28,238 nt of DNA, from the IMG/VR virus record IMGVR_UViG_3300045241_000045, positions 1 to 28,238 of that record. One strand, 5' to 3'. Below the pieces are notes generated by a model. It made no database searches. It was not told the DNA's origin and saw nothing but the letters and a program-made list of their open reading frames with translations. Position 1 is the first letter of the stretch; every line of letters starts with the position of its first letter. Below, piece after piece: positions 20,980 through 27,451 of the stretch. This DNA is from a virus. Both the position numbers and the translations under genes were made by a program.

Positions 20980-22344
20980 TTACCAGACCAGCCCCACCCG
21001 CTCCCGTGCCTCCTTGGAGCGCAGCGCGAACAAGGCGTGCTGGTGATGCCGCTCGAGTGCCTGGCCCTCGGCGGGGGGCGGCTCGTCGGCGGCGGCTTCA
21101 CCATCTGGGAGAAGTGCCTCTTCTTCGGGTTCGTCGCCGTCGGCGGCCTGCCAGGTGCCGAGCGGTGACATGCGGACACCGACCAGTTCCGCGCCCGTGT
21201 AGGCGGGGAACAGGGTCGCGCCGTACTCCTTCAGGCCGAGCTCGAGGCGGCGGACACGCGGCAGCTGGCCGTCCCTGGGCCGGTACTGCTCGCCGCGGCG
21301 CAGCTCGGGGCTGGACCGGATGATCGCGCCGGTGAACGACTGGGCGGTGATCGCGCCTTCCCGCCACATCTCCAGCACCTCGTTACCCAGGGGCGTATCC
21401 AGGTAGTACGAGCGGGTCAGGACGCCGCGGGACTCCGCGCTGATGTGCCTGCAGACCGCGGGGGCGACGGAGAACCGTTCCGCCGGCGTGCCATGCAAAG
21501 TCATCGCGTGGTTGTAAATGCACTTGACCAGGCCGTATCCGGTGCGGGACCGTTCCACGTCGGCGATCCGCTTGTTGAACGCCGTCCGGTCAAGTTCTTC
21601 GGCGTAGTGGCCCTGGTGGTCGTGGATCTCGGCGGGCTCGTCGAACACGGCGCAGTACGCCTCGACGAGGCGGCCGGATCCGTCGCCTTCGGCGCGGGTG
21701 ACGACGTGGGCGTCCTCGAGCGGGTAGGAGCGGAACAGCTCGGCCCGCTGCGGCCGGTCTTCACTCATGCGGCTCGCGCCACCTTTCCCGCGTGCTTTCG
21801 CGGCGATCTTGGCGAACTTGGCCTTGCCGAGCTTTTTCCGCCCGATGTAGGCGGCGAGCGCGCCGGGGTTCTTGGCGCCCTTGGCGGCCAGCGAGGCGGA
21901 CAGCTTCTTGAACCGGGCGCCGGTGCCGAGCTTCGGCATGGCCCGCTGCGCCGGGCCAGGCGGCGGGGCCGCACCCGCCGCCTGCTCGGCGGCCTCGAAG
22001 TGGGCCACGTCCAGGCCGGTGAGGTCGGGCAGGTCGGAGCAGTCGCCGTCCCAGGACCCGTCGAGCCCGTCGCCGTCGTAGCCGCCGTCCGGTGTGCTCA
22101 TCGCTGACCTTCCCGCCGCGTGGGCCTGTTTCATGTAGCCCGGCATGACCGCCTGGATGATGTTGGTGGTCAGCCCGTCCGCCATGGCCGCCGGGACACC
22201 CGCCGTCAGCAGCAGGTTGCGCAGCGCCGTCCACTTGTGCACGGCCCCGGACCACTTCGCGAACCCCGCGCCCTTCGTCCAGTACTCCCACAGGTGCGAT
22301 CCGGGACCGTACTTCAGGTCAGACGCCCGGCTGATCCCGGCCAT
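20980..22344 (-). CDS. Prohead protease fused to N-terminal head-assembly domain (454 aa)
   Basis: Residues about 205-350 are the HK97-type maturation protease: GRLVEAYCAVFDEPAEIHD, HYAEELDRTAFNKRI, KCIYNHAMTLHGTPAERFSV with candidate catalytic His279, and EMWREGAITAQSFTGAI with candidate Ser336. Residues 1-75 (KYGPGSHLWEYWTKGAGFAK, WTALRNLLLTAG) match a short protein usually coded separately between portal and protease in actinobacterial phages. Between lies a Lys-rich segment with NPGALAAYIGRKKLGKAKFA at 159-178. There is no stop between parts, so it is one fused product, unless an internal start at Met193 is also used. The ATG at 22344 overlaps the previous stop (TGATG). The C-terminus is acidic and Pro-rich. 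Confidence 0.85.
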   Translation of the reverse strand: MAGISRASDLKYGPGSHLWEYWTKGAGFAKWSGAVHKWTALRNLLLTAGVPAAMADGLTTNIIQAVMPGYMKQAHAAGRSAMSTPDGGYDGDGLDGSWDGDCSDLPDLTGLDVAHFEAAEQAAGAAPPPGPAQRAMPKLGTGARFKKLSASLAAKGAKNPGALAAYIGRKKLGKAKFAKIAAKARGKGGASRMSEDRPQRAELFRSYPLEDAHVVTRAEGDGSGRLVEAYCAVFDEPAEIHDHQGHYAEELDRTAFNKRIADVERSRTGYGLVKCIYNHAMTLHGTPAERFSVAPAVCRHISAESRGVLTRSYYLDTPLGNEVLEMWREGAITAQSFTGAIIRSSPELRRGEQYRPRDGQLPRVRRLELGLKEYGATLFPAYTGAELVGVRMSPLGTWQAADGDEPEEEALLPDGEAAADEPPPAEGQALERHHQHALFALRSKEARERVGLVW

Positions 22345-22856
22345 CAGAGCTTCGCCGCCTGCGCGTCCAGCGCTTTCGCCTGCGTGTTCAGCGTGGCGAT
22401 CTGGTGCTGCAGCCCGGCGATCCGCGTCTTGAGGCTCGCGTGGTGCGCGGTGGTCTTCCCGTGGGCTTTGCGGGCGGCGGCGGCCTTGACGGCTGCGGCG
22501 TGGGCTTTCGCCGACACGGGGGCCTTCGCGGCGGCCTTGGCGTGGGCGGCGGCTGCCTTGTGCGCCGCGGCGGTCTTGACGGCGGCGGCGTGGGCGGTGG
22601 CGGCCTGGTGTTCCAGGGCGCGGAGCTGGACGCCGAGTTTGCGGGCCTGCGCGCGGAGGGCGGCGGCGCGGGCGTGCAGGGCGGCTTTGCGCGCCTGGGT
22701 GCCTTTCGCCGGCGGCTTGGCCGCCCCGGCGGCTGCACCGCCGCTGGCAGCGAACTGGCCGCCGGTGGCGGTGCCGGCGGGGGCGTGCGTCATGTTGAAC
22801 CGCTGCGCCCCGGACGCCCACGACTGCGCCCAGCGAGCCGTCCAGGTGTCAGTCAT
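22344..22856 (-). CDS. Ala/Lys-rich helical head protein, possibly scaffold-like (170 aa)
   Basis: Probably a helical head-assembly accessory. Residues 20-45 hold THAPAGTATGGQFAASGGAA, a GGQFAA-type motif often seen at phage head-gene starts. From 46 to the end the protein is a regular Ala, Lys, Gln, His-rich coiled coil (HAKAAAKAPVSAKAHAAAVK, then LKTRIAGLQHQIATLNTQAK). The order between portal and protease fits a scaffold or internal head protein. ATG at 22856; GTGAGG lies about four bases upstream. The composition resembles histone H1 tails, and DNA binding inside the head is a possibility. Confidence 0.7.
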   Translation of the reverse strand: MTDTWTARWAQSWASGAQRFNMTHAPAGTATGGQFAASGGAAAGAAKPPAKGTQARKAALHARAAALRAQARKLGVQLRALEHQAATAHAAAVKTAAAHKAAAAHAKAAAKAPVSAKAHAAAVKAAAARKAHGKTTAHHASLKTRIAGLQHQIATLNTQAKALDAQAAKL

Positions 22857-22862
22857 GAAGCC

Positions 22863-23108
22863 TCACAGATCCGCCACGTCGGCCATGACGTCACGCTCGA
22901 ACGCGCGGTCGCCGTCCGTGCGGCGGCGTACCGTGTCACCGGGCATCGGGGCATAGGGGTTCTCCAGGTAGAACTTCGCCAGGGCCTCGGCCTGCATCTC
23001 CGCCATCTCGGCGGCAGCGAGGGGGCGGCAGGGCGGGCAGAACACGCGCGGCTCAGGGCCGGTGAACTCGGCCTCGCACCGCAGGCACTCGCTCGTGAAG
23101 TCCGTCAC
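22863..23108 (-). CDS. Small zinc-ribbon protein (81 aa)
   Basis: A small protein with two CxxC knuckles: CLRC at 8-11 and CPPC at 24-27, spaced as in zinc ribbons, then a helix AAEMAEMQAEALAKFYLENP and PGDTVRRRTDGDRAFERDVM. Zinc binding is inferred from the Cys pairs. The GTG at 23108 overlaps the preceding stop (GTGA), so it is coupled; the longer reading adds only shadow residues. Such small zinc-ribbon proteins often lie next to the portal of actinobacterial phages; the role is unknown. Confidence 0.65.
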   Translation of the reverse strand: MTDFTSECLRCEAEFTGPEPRVFCPPCRPLAAAEMAEMQAEALAKFYLENPYAPMPGDTVRRRTDGDRAFERDVMADVADL

Positions 23109-23248
23109 GGCGTCCGCTCTGCCTTCTCTGCGAACCACACAGCGACGTTCATGAGGTTGAGCGCCTCCCGGAGGTGCCCGGCCGCCCGCGCCTCGCGCGC
23201 CCGGCGTAGGAAGTAATCCGCGCCCCGCTCGAGATCCCGCCTGGTCAC
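23105..23248 (-). CDS. Small helical protein, unknown function (47 aa)
   Basis: Two charged helices: DLERGADYFLRRAREARAAG at residues 6-25 and LREALNLMNVAVWFAEKAE at 27-45, like a short TPR-type hairpin. The GTG at 23248 follows the portal stop by five bases; an ATG at 23305 would overlap the portal by 52 bases and has no better ribosome site. Its stop overlaps the next start by three bases, so it belongs to the coupled run portal, 47-residue, 81-residue. Function not known. Confidence 0.55.
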   Translation of the reverse strand: MTRRDLERGADYFLRRAREARAAGHLREALNLMNVAVWFAEKAERTP

Positions 23249-23253
23249 GACTG

Positions 23254-24747
23254 TTACCCGCGTTCGGAAGGCTGAGGCGGCGTCTTCATGAGCTGATCGA
23301 GCCATCTGAGCCGGTCAGCTTCGTCGTGACCGTTGGCTCCTTCCAGCGCCCGGCGCGCGCTGGCCGGCCTCGGCGTCGGCCTGGTGTGATTTCCGCCGTC
23401 CCCGGGGCTTGTGCTGCCGACCGGCAGGCGGGGCATCGCCGGCGGCAGCGGATCCGCCGTCGCGCCCGGCGAGGTCTGCGGCAGCAGGTGCTGCACGACC
23501 GGCGCCGGCGGCGGGGGCGGCGGCGGTGGCGCGGCCTTCAGCTGCGACAGGTCCCCCGACTCCACCGCCGCCACCGCCGACTCGTGCGTGTACCCGGCCT
23601 GCACCAGCGCCAGCACCGCCTGAGCCCGCACCAGGGCGGCCTGCGCCCGCGCCGTCTCCGAGTCCTGCAGCGCCGCGATATCCGACACGTCGAACCACAG
23701 CCGGTTACCGGCGGGGACGTCCGCGATCTGCGACAGCGCCCCGCACACGCCGCGCCACTGCGGGCGCGCCCACAGGTTCGCGAACTTCTGCATGCTCTCC
23801 TGGAAGCCCCGGCCGGCCCCGCGCAGGGGCTCCAGGCCGACCAGGACGCCCGGCACCGAGCACGCCGCCAGGATCCGCTCCGCCCCCACCGCCGAGACGC
23901 CCGAGAAATCCATCTGCGACAGCGAGTTCCCGACCAGCGTCAGGTCCGCGCCCTGGTCCAGGATCAGGGTCTTGCCCGCGTTGTCCGGGCCGCCGTACCG
24001 GGCGGCCATCCGCTCCCGGAGACTGTCGACGGTGGACGGCTGCAGCTTCTGCGCGTACTTGATGATCACGTTCGGGCTGGCGTCGTTCTGCAGGTAGCGG
24101 ACCTTGAACCGGCTCATGTCGTCGTCGCCCTGGACGTCCCGCATGATCGGCGTCAGCGGCGACATGCCGCGGAAGTCGGCGGCAGGGTCCGGGATGGGCG
24201 CCCAGGCCACGCACTCCTCCGCGGGGACGAGGAACCCGGTGCCCTTGTCCAGGACGCCCTTGGGCGGTTCGTGCCAGTAGCCGACCGGGCGCCGGTACCA
24301 GCCGCCGCCGCCGACGCGGACCACCTCGGACACGATGGTCGTCCAGTCGGGGCGCAGCCTGACCAGCCGGCCCTCATCGGGGGGATCCCAGATGTACGCC
24401 TGGCCGGCGAGGAACGCGTCCTGCTCCATCCGGGCCAGCAGGTGCCCCGTCGTGCTGTTCGGGCCGAACGGCTCCTCCAGCTTCGCCAGCGCGGTGGTGC
24501 CGAACAGGTGCTTGTCGTCTTTGGCCTGGTACTGCAGCCGCGCCTCGGAGAACAGGGCCATCCGGATCAGGGCGGCGGAGAACACGATCGCGGACGAGGA
24601 GTTGGCGTTCTGCGCGAACTGGGCGAGCTGCGGCAGGACCGGCTCGCGGTCGGGGGAGGCGTAGGAGGTGGTCAGGACGGCCGCGCCGGAGGCGAGGCCC
24701 TCCCAGTAGCCGTCGCGGCGGATCAGCCGGTCCCACAGCCGCGTCAC
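23254..24747 (-). CDS. Portal protein, HK97-type (497 aa)
   Basis: Forms the dodecameric ring through which DNA passes. Seen: an early segment SSAIVFSAALIRMALFSEAR (about 51-70), EQDAFLAGQAYIW, a wing region with RLVRLRPDWTTIVSEVVRVG, then VAWAPIPDPAADFRGMSPLT and DVQGDDDMSRFKVRYLQNDA (about 208-227) with NVIIKYAQKLQPS, and AERILAACSVPGVLVGLEPL followed by a GRGFQESMQKFANLWARPQW helix. All fit HK97-type portals. The C-terminus is Pro-rich (a run of eight Pro) and acidic. GTG at 24747 overlaps the preceding stop (GTGA). Confidence 0.92.
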   Translation of the reverse strand: MTRLWDRLIRRDGYWEGLASGAAVLTTSYASPDREPVLPQLAQFAQNANSSSAIVFSAALIRMALFSEARLQYQAKDDKHLFGTTALAKLEEPFGPNSTTGHLLARMEQDAFLAGQAYIWDPPDEGRLVRLRPDWTTIVSEVVRVGGGGWYRRPVGYWHEPPKGVLDKGTGFLVPAEECVAWAPIPDPAADFRGMSPLTPIMRDVQGDDDMSRFKVRYLQNDASPNVIIKYAQKLQPSTVDSLRERMAARYGGPDNAGKTLILDQGADLTLVGNSLSQMDFSGVSAVGAERILAACSVPGVLVGLEPLRGAGRGFQESMQKFANLWARPQWRGVCGALSQIADVPAGNRLWFDVSDIAALQDSETARAQAALVRAQAVLALVQAGYTHESAVAAVESGDLSQLKAAPPPPPPPPAPVVQHLLPQTSPGATADPLPPAMPRLPVGSTSPGDGGNHTRPTPRPASARRALEGANGHDEADRLRWLDQLMKTPPQPSERG

Positions 24748-24947
24748 AGGCCCTCGACCACTTCCACGCTCATCCCGCTGTCGAGGACCACGACGTGCAC
24801 GTCATCAGGGAGGTCGAGCCCATGCCGGACCCGATCGAGCAGGTAAGCGGCCGTGTCGGCGCGGAGCTTCTCGTCAGTGCGGATGATCAGCCGGTCGCCG
24901 GGCTTCACCGTCAGCCGCTGAACTTCAGTGATCTCGGGAAGGGTCAT
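24744..24947 (-). CDS. Small protein with strand-helix-strand, unknown function (67 aa)
   Basis: Seen: ITEVQRLTVKPGDRLIIRTD at residues 6-25, a helix AYLLDRVRHGLDLP and a strand DVHVVVLDSGMSVEVVEGL. The pattern LxVxPGDxLIIRxDxxLxxxxAxxLxxxV... resembles a small beta-alpha-beta fold. The ATG at 24947 overlaps the preceding stop (ATGA), and its own stop overlaps the portal GTG. The frame is open upstream, but that part is shadow. Coupled to portal translation, so a portal or packaging accessory is possible. Confidence 0.7.
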   Translation of the reverse strand: MTLPEITEVQRLTVKPGDRLIIRTDEKLRADTAAYLLDRVRHGLDLPDDVHVVVLDSGMSVEVVEGL

Positions 24948-25165
24948 CCGGCCCGCCGTGCCCTCTCCAGGATCGCGTGCAGCGTCGCCGGCTCCACCGC
25001 GTCCGGCTGCCGGCGTGCGGCCCCGTCGTCGCGGCCCAGCGCGTACACGCCGGCGCACAGGGACACGAAGATGACCGCGCCGCCCAGCGCGGGCAGGCCG
25101 ATCAGCGCCGCGCCGCCCAGGATCCCCGCGAGGGAGACGACCAATAGCACGACGGACAGGCGCAT
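24944..25165 (-). CDS. Small membrane protein (73 aa)
   Basis: MRLSVVLLVVSLAGILGGAA (1-20) followed by LIGLPALGGAVIFVSLCAGV make two hydrophobic segments, then YALGRDDGAARRQPDAVEPA and a short Arg-rich helix. It is probably a two-pass inner membrane protein with a cytoplasmic tail. ATG at 25165 has GAAGGG eight bases upstream and begins the first hydrophobic segment; the frame extends upstream only as Arg-rich shadow. It is the first minus-strand gene left of the plus-strand cassette and heads a coupled run into the portal. Role not shown. Confidence 0.65.
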   Translation of the reverse strand: MRLSVVLLVVSLAGILGGAALIGLPALGGAVIFVSLCAGVYALGRDDGAARRQPDAVEPATLHAILERARRAG

Positions 25166-25260
25166 CGTCGTGTCCCTTCGTCTTCGCTTGTCTCCGCGTA
25201 CCGGTGACGGTAATCTCCCGATACGGTTACTCTTCTCCTGATGACGGGGTAGACTTCGCG

Positions 25261-25445
25261 GTACGACCGCACCCTGACGCGCCCGCACTGCCCACGCCAC
25301 CCCCGCCCGCGCCTGCCCCCGCCGTGACCGCCCTATACCGCCCGTCCCTTACCTCACTCGCACACTCCGGGCCCACCCGCCTCCGTCCTCGCCCCGCCGT
25401 GCCCATCCCGCCCGCCGCAGCCCTCACCTAACCGAACGGAGCATC
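25261..25445 (+). promoter_or_regulatory. C-rich, purine-poor leader spacer 1
   Basis: The plus strand of this spacer is very rich in C and poor in G and A, unlike coding DNA on either side. It contains CCCTTACCTCACTC at 25346-25359 and CCCTCACCTAACC at 25421-25433, two of five matches in this region to CCTYACCTVAC. ACGGAG precedes the ATG at 25446 by four bases. TAGACT at 25250-25255 could be a -10 box, with TTACTC 17 bases upstream a poor -35. C-rich unstructured RNA is what Rho-type termination sites look like; here it would be a leader. Confidence 0.5.
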
Positions 25446-26030
25446 ATGCAGATCACAGCGAAACTCGTCGGGACGAAGCCGCTGCTTCTCCACAACGTCG
25501 ACCTCGCCAACCCGCTCAACCCGTGGGCGCGGAAGATGGCCGACCTGCGCGGCACGCCAAGCAAGCGCCGCACCGAGAAATGGCACGAGGAAATGGCCTA
25601 CGCCAACTTCATGGGCGCGTTCTACGAAATCCCCGGCGTCGAAGGTGTCGCCATCCCCGCCGAGAACGTGCGCCGGTCGATCATCACGACCGCGAAGGCG
25701 TCACGGCTGGGCACGCAGGTGCTGCGGGCGCTCATGGTCACCGTCGCCGCCATCCCGCTCATCTACGACGGGCCGAAGACGCCCCAGGAGCTGTGGGACG
25801 CGCAGAAGTGGCACCTGACCCGCATGATCCGGGGCACCGGAGGCGCATCGCCGACCACGTACCCGATCTTCCGCGAGTGGGCCGTCAAGGCACCGTTCGA
25901 GCTTGACGAATCCCTGCTCAACGTCCGGGACCTCACCGAGATCGTTGAGCGCGCCGGCCGGATCGAAGGCCTCGGCGCGTCACGCAAGCAGGGTTACGGC
26001 CGGTTCGACGGGCTTATCGAGACGTCCTAG
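25446..26030 (+). CDS. RAMP-like phage protein of unknown function (194 aa)
   Basis: Function unknown. The N-terminus MQITAKLVGTKPLLLHNVDL reads as the first strand of a ferredoxin-like fold with PLLLHN after it, like RAMP proteins of CRISPR systems (Cas5, Cas6, Cas7 types). The C-terminus has GLGASRKQGYGRF at about 176-188, close to the RAMP glycine-rich loop (G-x-G-x6-G-x-G). Between are AIPAENVRRSIITTAKASRL (75-94), a strand RALMVTVAAIPLIYDGPKTP and YPIFREWAVKAPFELDE. No other cas-like gene is near. I recall proteins of this general type in other phages without a function; an RNA or ssDNA binding role is inference. ATG 25446 follows ACGGAG. It opens a two-gene plus-strand cassette. Confidence 0.8.
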   Translation: MQITAKLVGTKPLLLHNVDLANPLNPWARKMADLRGTPSKRRTEKWHEEMAYANFMGAFYEIPGVEGVAIPAENVRRSIITTAKASRLGTQVLRALMVTVAAIPLIYDGPKTPQELWDAQKWHLTRMIRGTGGASPTTYPIFREWAVKAPFELDESLLNVRDLTEIVERAGRIEGLGASRKQGYGRFDGLIETS

Positions 26031-26254
26031 CCATGCCTCGCCATCCCCCGCCAGCCCATTACTCCCCGGTCCATCCCCCGCCTCGGCCTTCCTGATCTTG
26101 ACTCGCCTTCACACGCCATTCCTTACCTGACCAGCTCTCGCCCCTGCAGCCCAGCCCGGAACTGAACGCTCCTGCCCGGCTCTGGCCCCTCCTTGCCTAG
26201 CCCCCACTCAGCACGCCACCCCAGGCCTCGCCTCACCTGACACCGGAGAACCGC
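26031..26254 (+). other. C-rich spacer 2
   Basis: Non-coding between the two cassette genes. Plus strand is C-rich and G-poor. TTCCTTACCTGACC at 26119-26132 and GCCTCACCTGACACC at 26230-26244 repeat the spacer 1 word. ACTGAACG at 26161-26168 plus CCTGCCCGGC at 26171-26180 recur around the end of the next gene (26766-26773 and 26781-26790). GGAG lies six bases before the ATG at 26255. No hairpin with a T run seen; a Rho-dependent terminator is plausible. Confidence 0.5.
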
Positions 26255-26770
26255 ATGACAGACCTATTCTCACCCCGCCGCCCGGACGGGCAAAGCGAGT
26301 GGCGCGTCATCCACGCCGCCGCTCTCAAGCTCACTTACGGCTCCGACCTCACGTTTGACGAGATCGCCAAGCTGCTCGACACCGACGACCGCAGCCGCGC
26401 CCACCGCGCCGTCCGCCGCTGCAACCAGCAGTTCACCCGCGAGAACATCCCCCGCGTCCTCGGCAACGTACGCGGCGCCGGCTACCGGGTCCTCAAACCC
26501 TCCGAATACGCCACCGCCGCGATCGCGCTCCAGGTACAGGGACGCCGCAAAGTCAGCAACGCCCTCGACCTGATGCGCACCGCGCCGATCAACGACATGA
26601 GCCCGCAAGCCCAGGAATGGGCCCACAAAGTGACCCTCGTCCTCATGGACAACGAACTGCGGCTACGTTCCCAGGAACAGTGGCAGCAGACCGCCGAGCA
26701 GCGGCTGACCGAACTGGAACGCCGCGCCGGAATCCCGCCCGCCATCATCGGCGGCGAGATCGAAGACTGA
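26255..26770 (+). CDS. Winged-helix-like DNA-binding protein (171 aa)
   Basis: Probably a DNA-binding protein. Residues 14-95 show a helix-turn-helix with wing: EWRVIHAAALKLTYGSDLTF, DEIAKLLDTDDRSRAHRAVR (about 35-54), RCNQQFTRENIPRVLGNVRG, then AGYRVLKPSEYATAAIALQ, with the wing strand GYRVLKPSE as in winged-helix proteins. The rest is helical, ending in a coiled coil QQTAEQRLTELERRAGIPPA. I cannot assign a family; regulators and replication initiators of phages both use this fold. ATG at 26255 has GGAG six bases upstream. It follows the RAMP-like gene in the same direction, separated by a C-rich spacer, and faces the terminase. Confidence 0.75.
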   Translation: MTDLFSPRRPDGQSEWRVIHAAALKLTYGSDLTFDEIAKLLDTDDRSRAHRAVRRCNQQFTRENIPRVLGNVRGAGYRVLKPSEYATAAIALQVQGRRKVSNALDLMRTAPINDMSPQAQEWAHKVTLVLMDNELRLRSQEQWQQTAEQRLTELERRAGIPPAIIGGEIED

Positions 26771-26944
26771 ACGATCCAACCCTGCCCGGCCCGTGCCTTC
26801 CCCTGCCGATCCCCGCCCTGACCCTTCTGCCCGCGCCTAGCCACCCCACTACCAGCCGCGCCCCCTCGGCCCTTACCGCCCCAGTCCTCTACTCCGCCAC
26901 CCCGGCCAGGCCAACCCGCCACCAGCCTTACCTCACCTAACGCT
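26771..26944 (+). other. C-rich spacer 3, between cassette and terminase nuclease
   Basis: A convergent gap with C-rich, G-poor plus strand. AGCCTTACCTCACCTAACGC at 26924-26943 is a double match to the CCTYACCTVAC word. No intrinsic terminator hairpin seen. Since both flanking genes converge here, Rho-type termination of the plus-strand message is a natural guess. Confidence 0.5.
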
Positions 26945-27451
26945 TCACACCGTCCAGACGGACGGCGCCGAAAGCCGCTCCCAGTTCAGGAAAGCCCAGG
27001 TCGCCAGCGTGGCCGCGATCAAAGGCGATTGATCGACCTGCACTTTCGGGTCCCACGCCGCAGCGCCGCTCAGGGGACGCTGCTGCGCGGCGCGCACTGC
27101 CGAAGTGAGCGGCCCCTGGTCCAGGTGCTCAAGGCCGCCGTCGCTGACGAGATCCAAAAAGAGGCCATGAGCCACGGCCACATCCTGCGCCGTCGGCTGC
27201 AATGCGATGATGCCCGCCTCGAACAGCGGCCTGATCAGCGTCCCCGACTGGCTCTTAGGGTTCACCACCACGGCCACCGGGTCATGCCGCTCGTACAGCA
27301 CACCCATCCGGGCCACCAGCAGCCGCGGGTGATCGTAGAACGGGGCCAGGTCGACCAGGATCTTCCCCGAACTGCTACGCCCGGCCGCCACGATCGAGCC
27401 GTGCTTGCGGTCCTCGCTGATCGCGGCCCCCAGGGCGATCTCGCCGCTCAC
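26945..27451 (-). CDS. Terminase large subunit, separate nuclease part (168 aa)
   Basis: The nuclease half of TerL that cuts concatemeric DNA, here in its own frame. It aligns in order with TerL C-termini: IALGAAISEDRKHGSIVAAG (5-24), PVAVVVNPKSQSGTLIRPLF (58-77), VAVAHGLFLDLV, AVRAAQQRPLSGAAAW and VDQSPLIAATLATWAFLNW (139-157). The GTG at 27451 overlaps the stop of the ATPase ORF (GTGA), so it is coupled, and the ATPase frame ends where the linker should be. At positions where such domains carry metal-binding Asp, residue 10 is Ala and residue 64 is Asn; only Asp140 remains. Whether it is active is open. A one-base frameshift splitting a normal gene is the main alternative. Confidence 0.82.
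   Translation of the reverse strand: MSGEIALGAAISEDRKHGSIVAAGRSSSGKILVDLAPFYDHPRLLVARMGVLYERHDPVAVVVNPKSQSGTLIRPLFEAGIIALQPTAQDVAVAHGLFLDLVSDGGLEHLDQGPLTSAVRAAQQRPLSGAAAWDPKVQVDQSPLIAATLATWAFLNWERLSAPSVWTV

Noticed and set aside
22345-22821. Extension of the protease frame to a 613-residue product
   Set aside because: The extra residues are Arg/Pro-rich shadow of the 170-residue gene; a TGATG junction at 22344 gives the natural start.
25204-25431. Plus-strand leader ORF of 75 codons in spacer 1, and similar frames ending in LT-stop in the other spacers (25903-26130, 26617-26940)
   Set aside because: Pro/Ala/Ser low complexity from C-rich DNA; the common LT ending comes from the repeated CCTYACCTRA word, not from a conserved protein.
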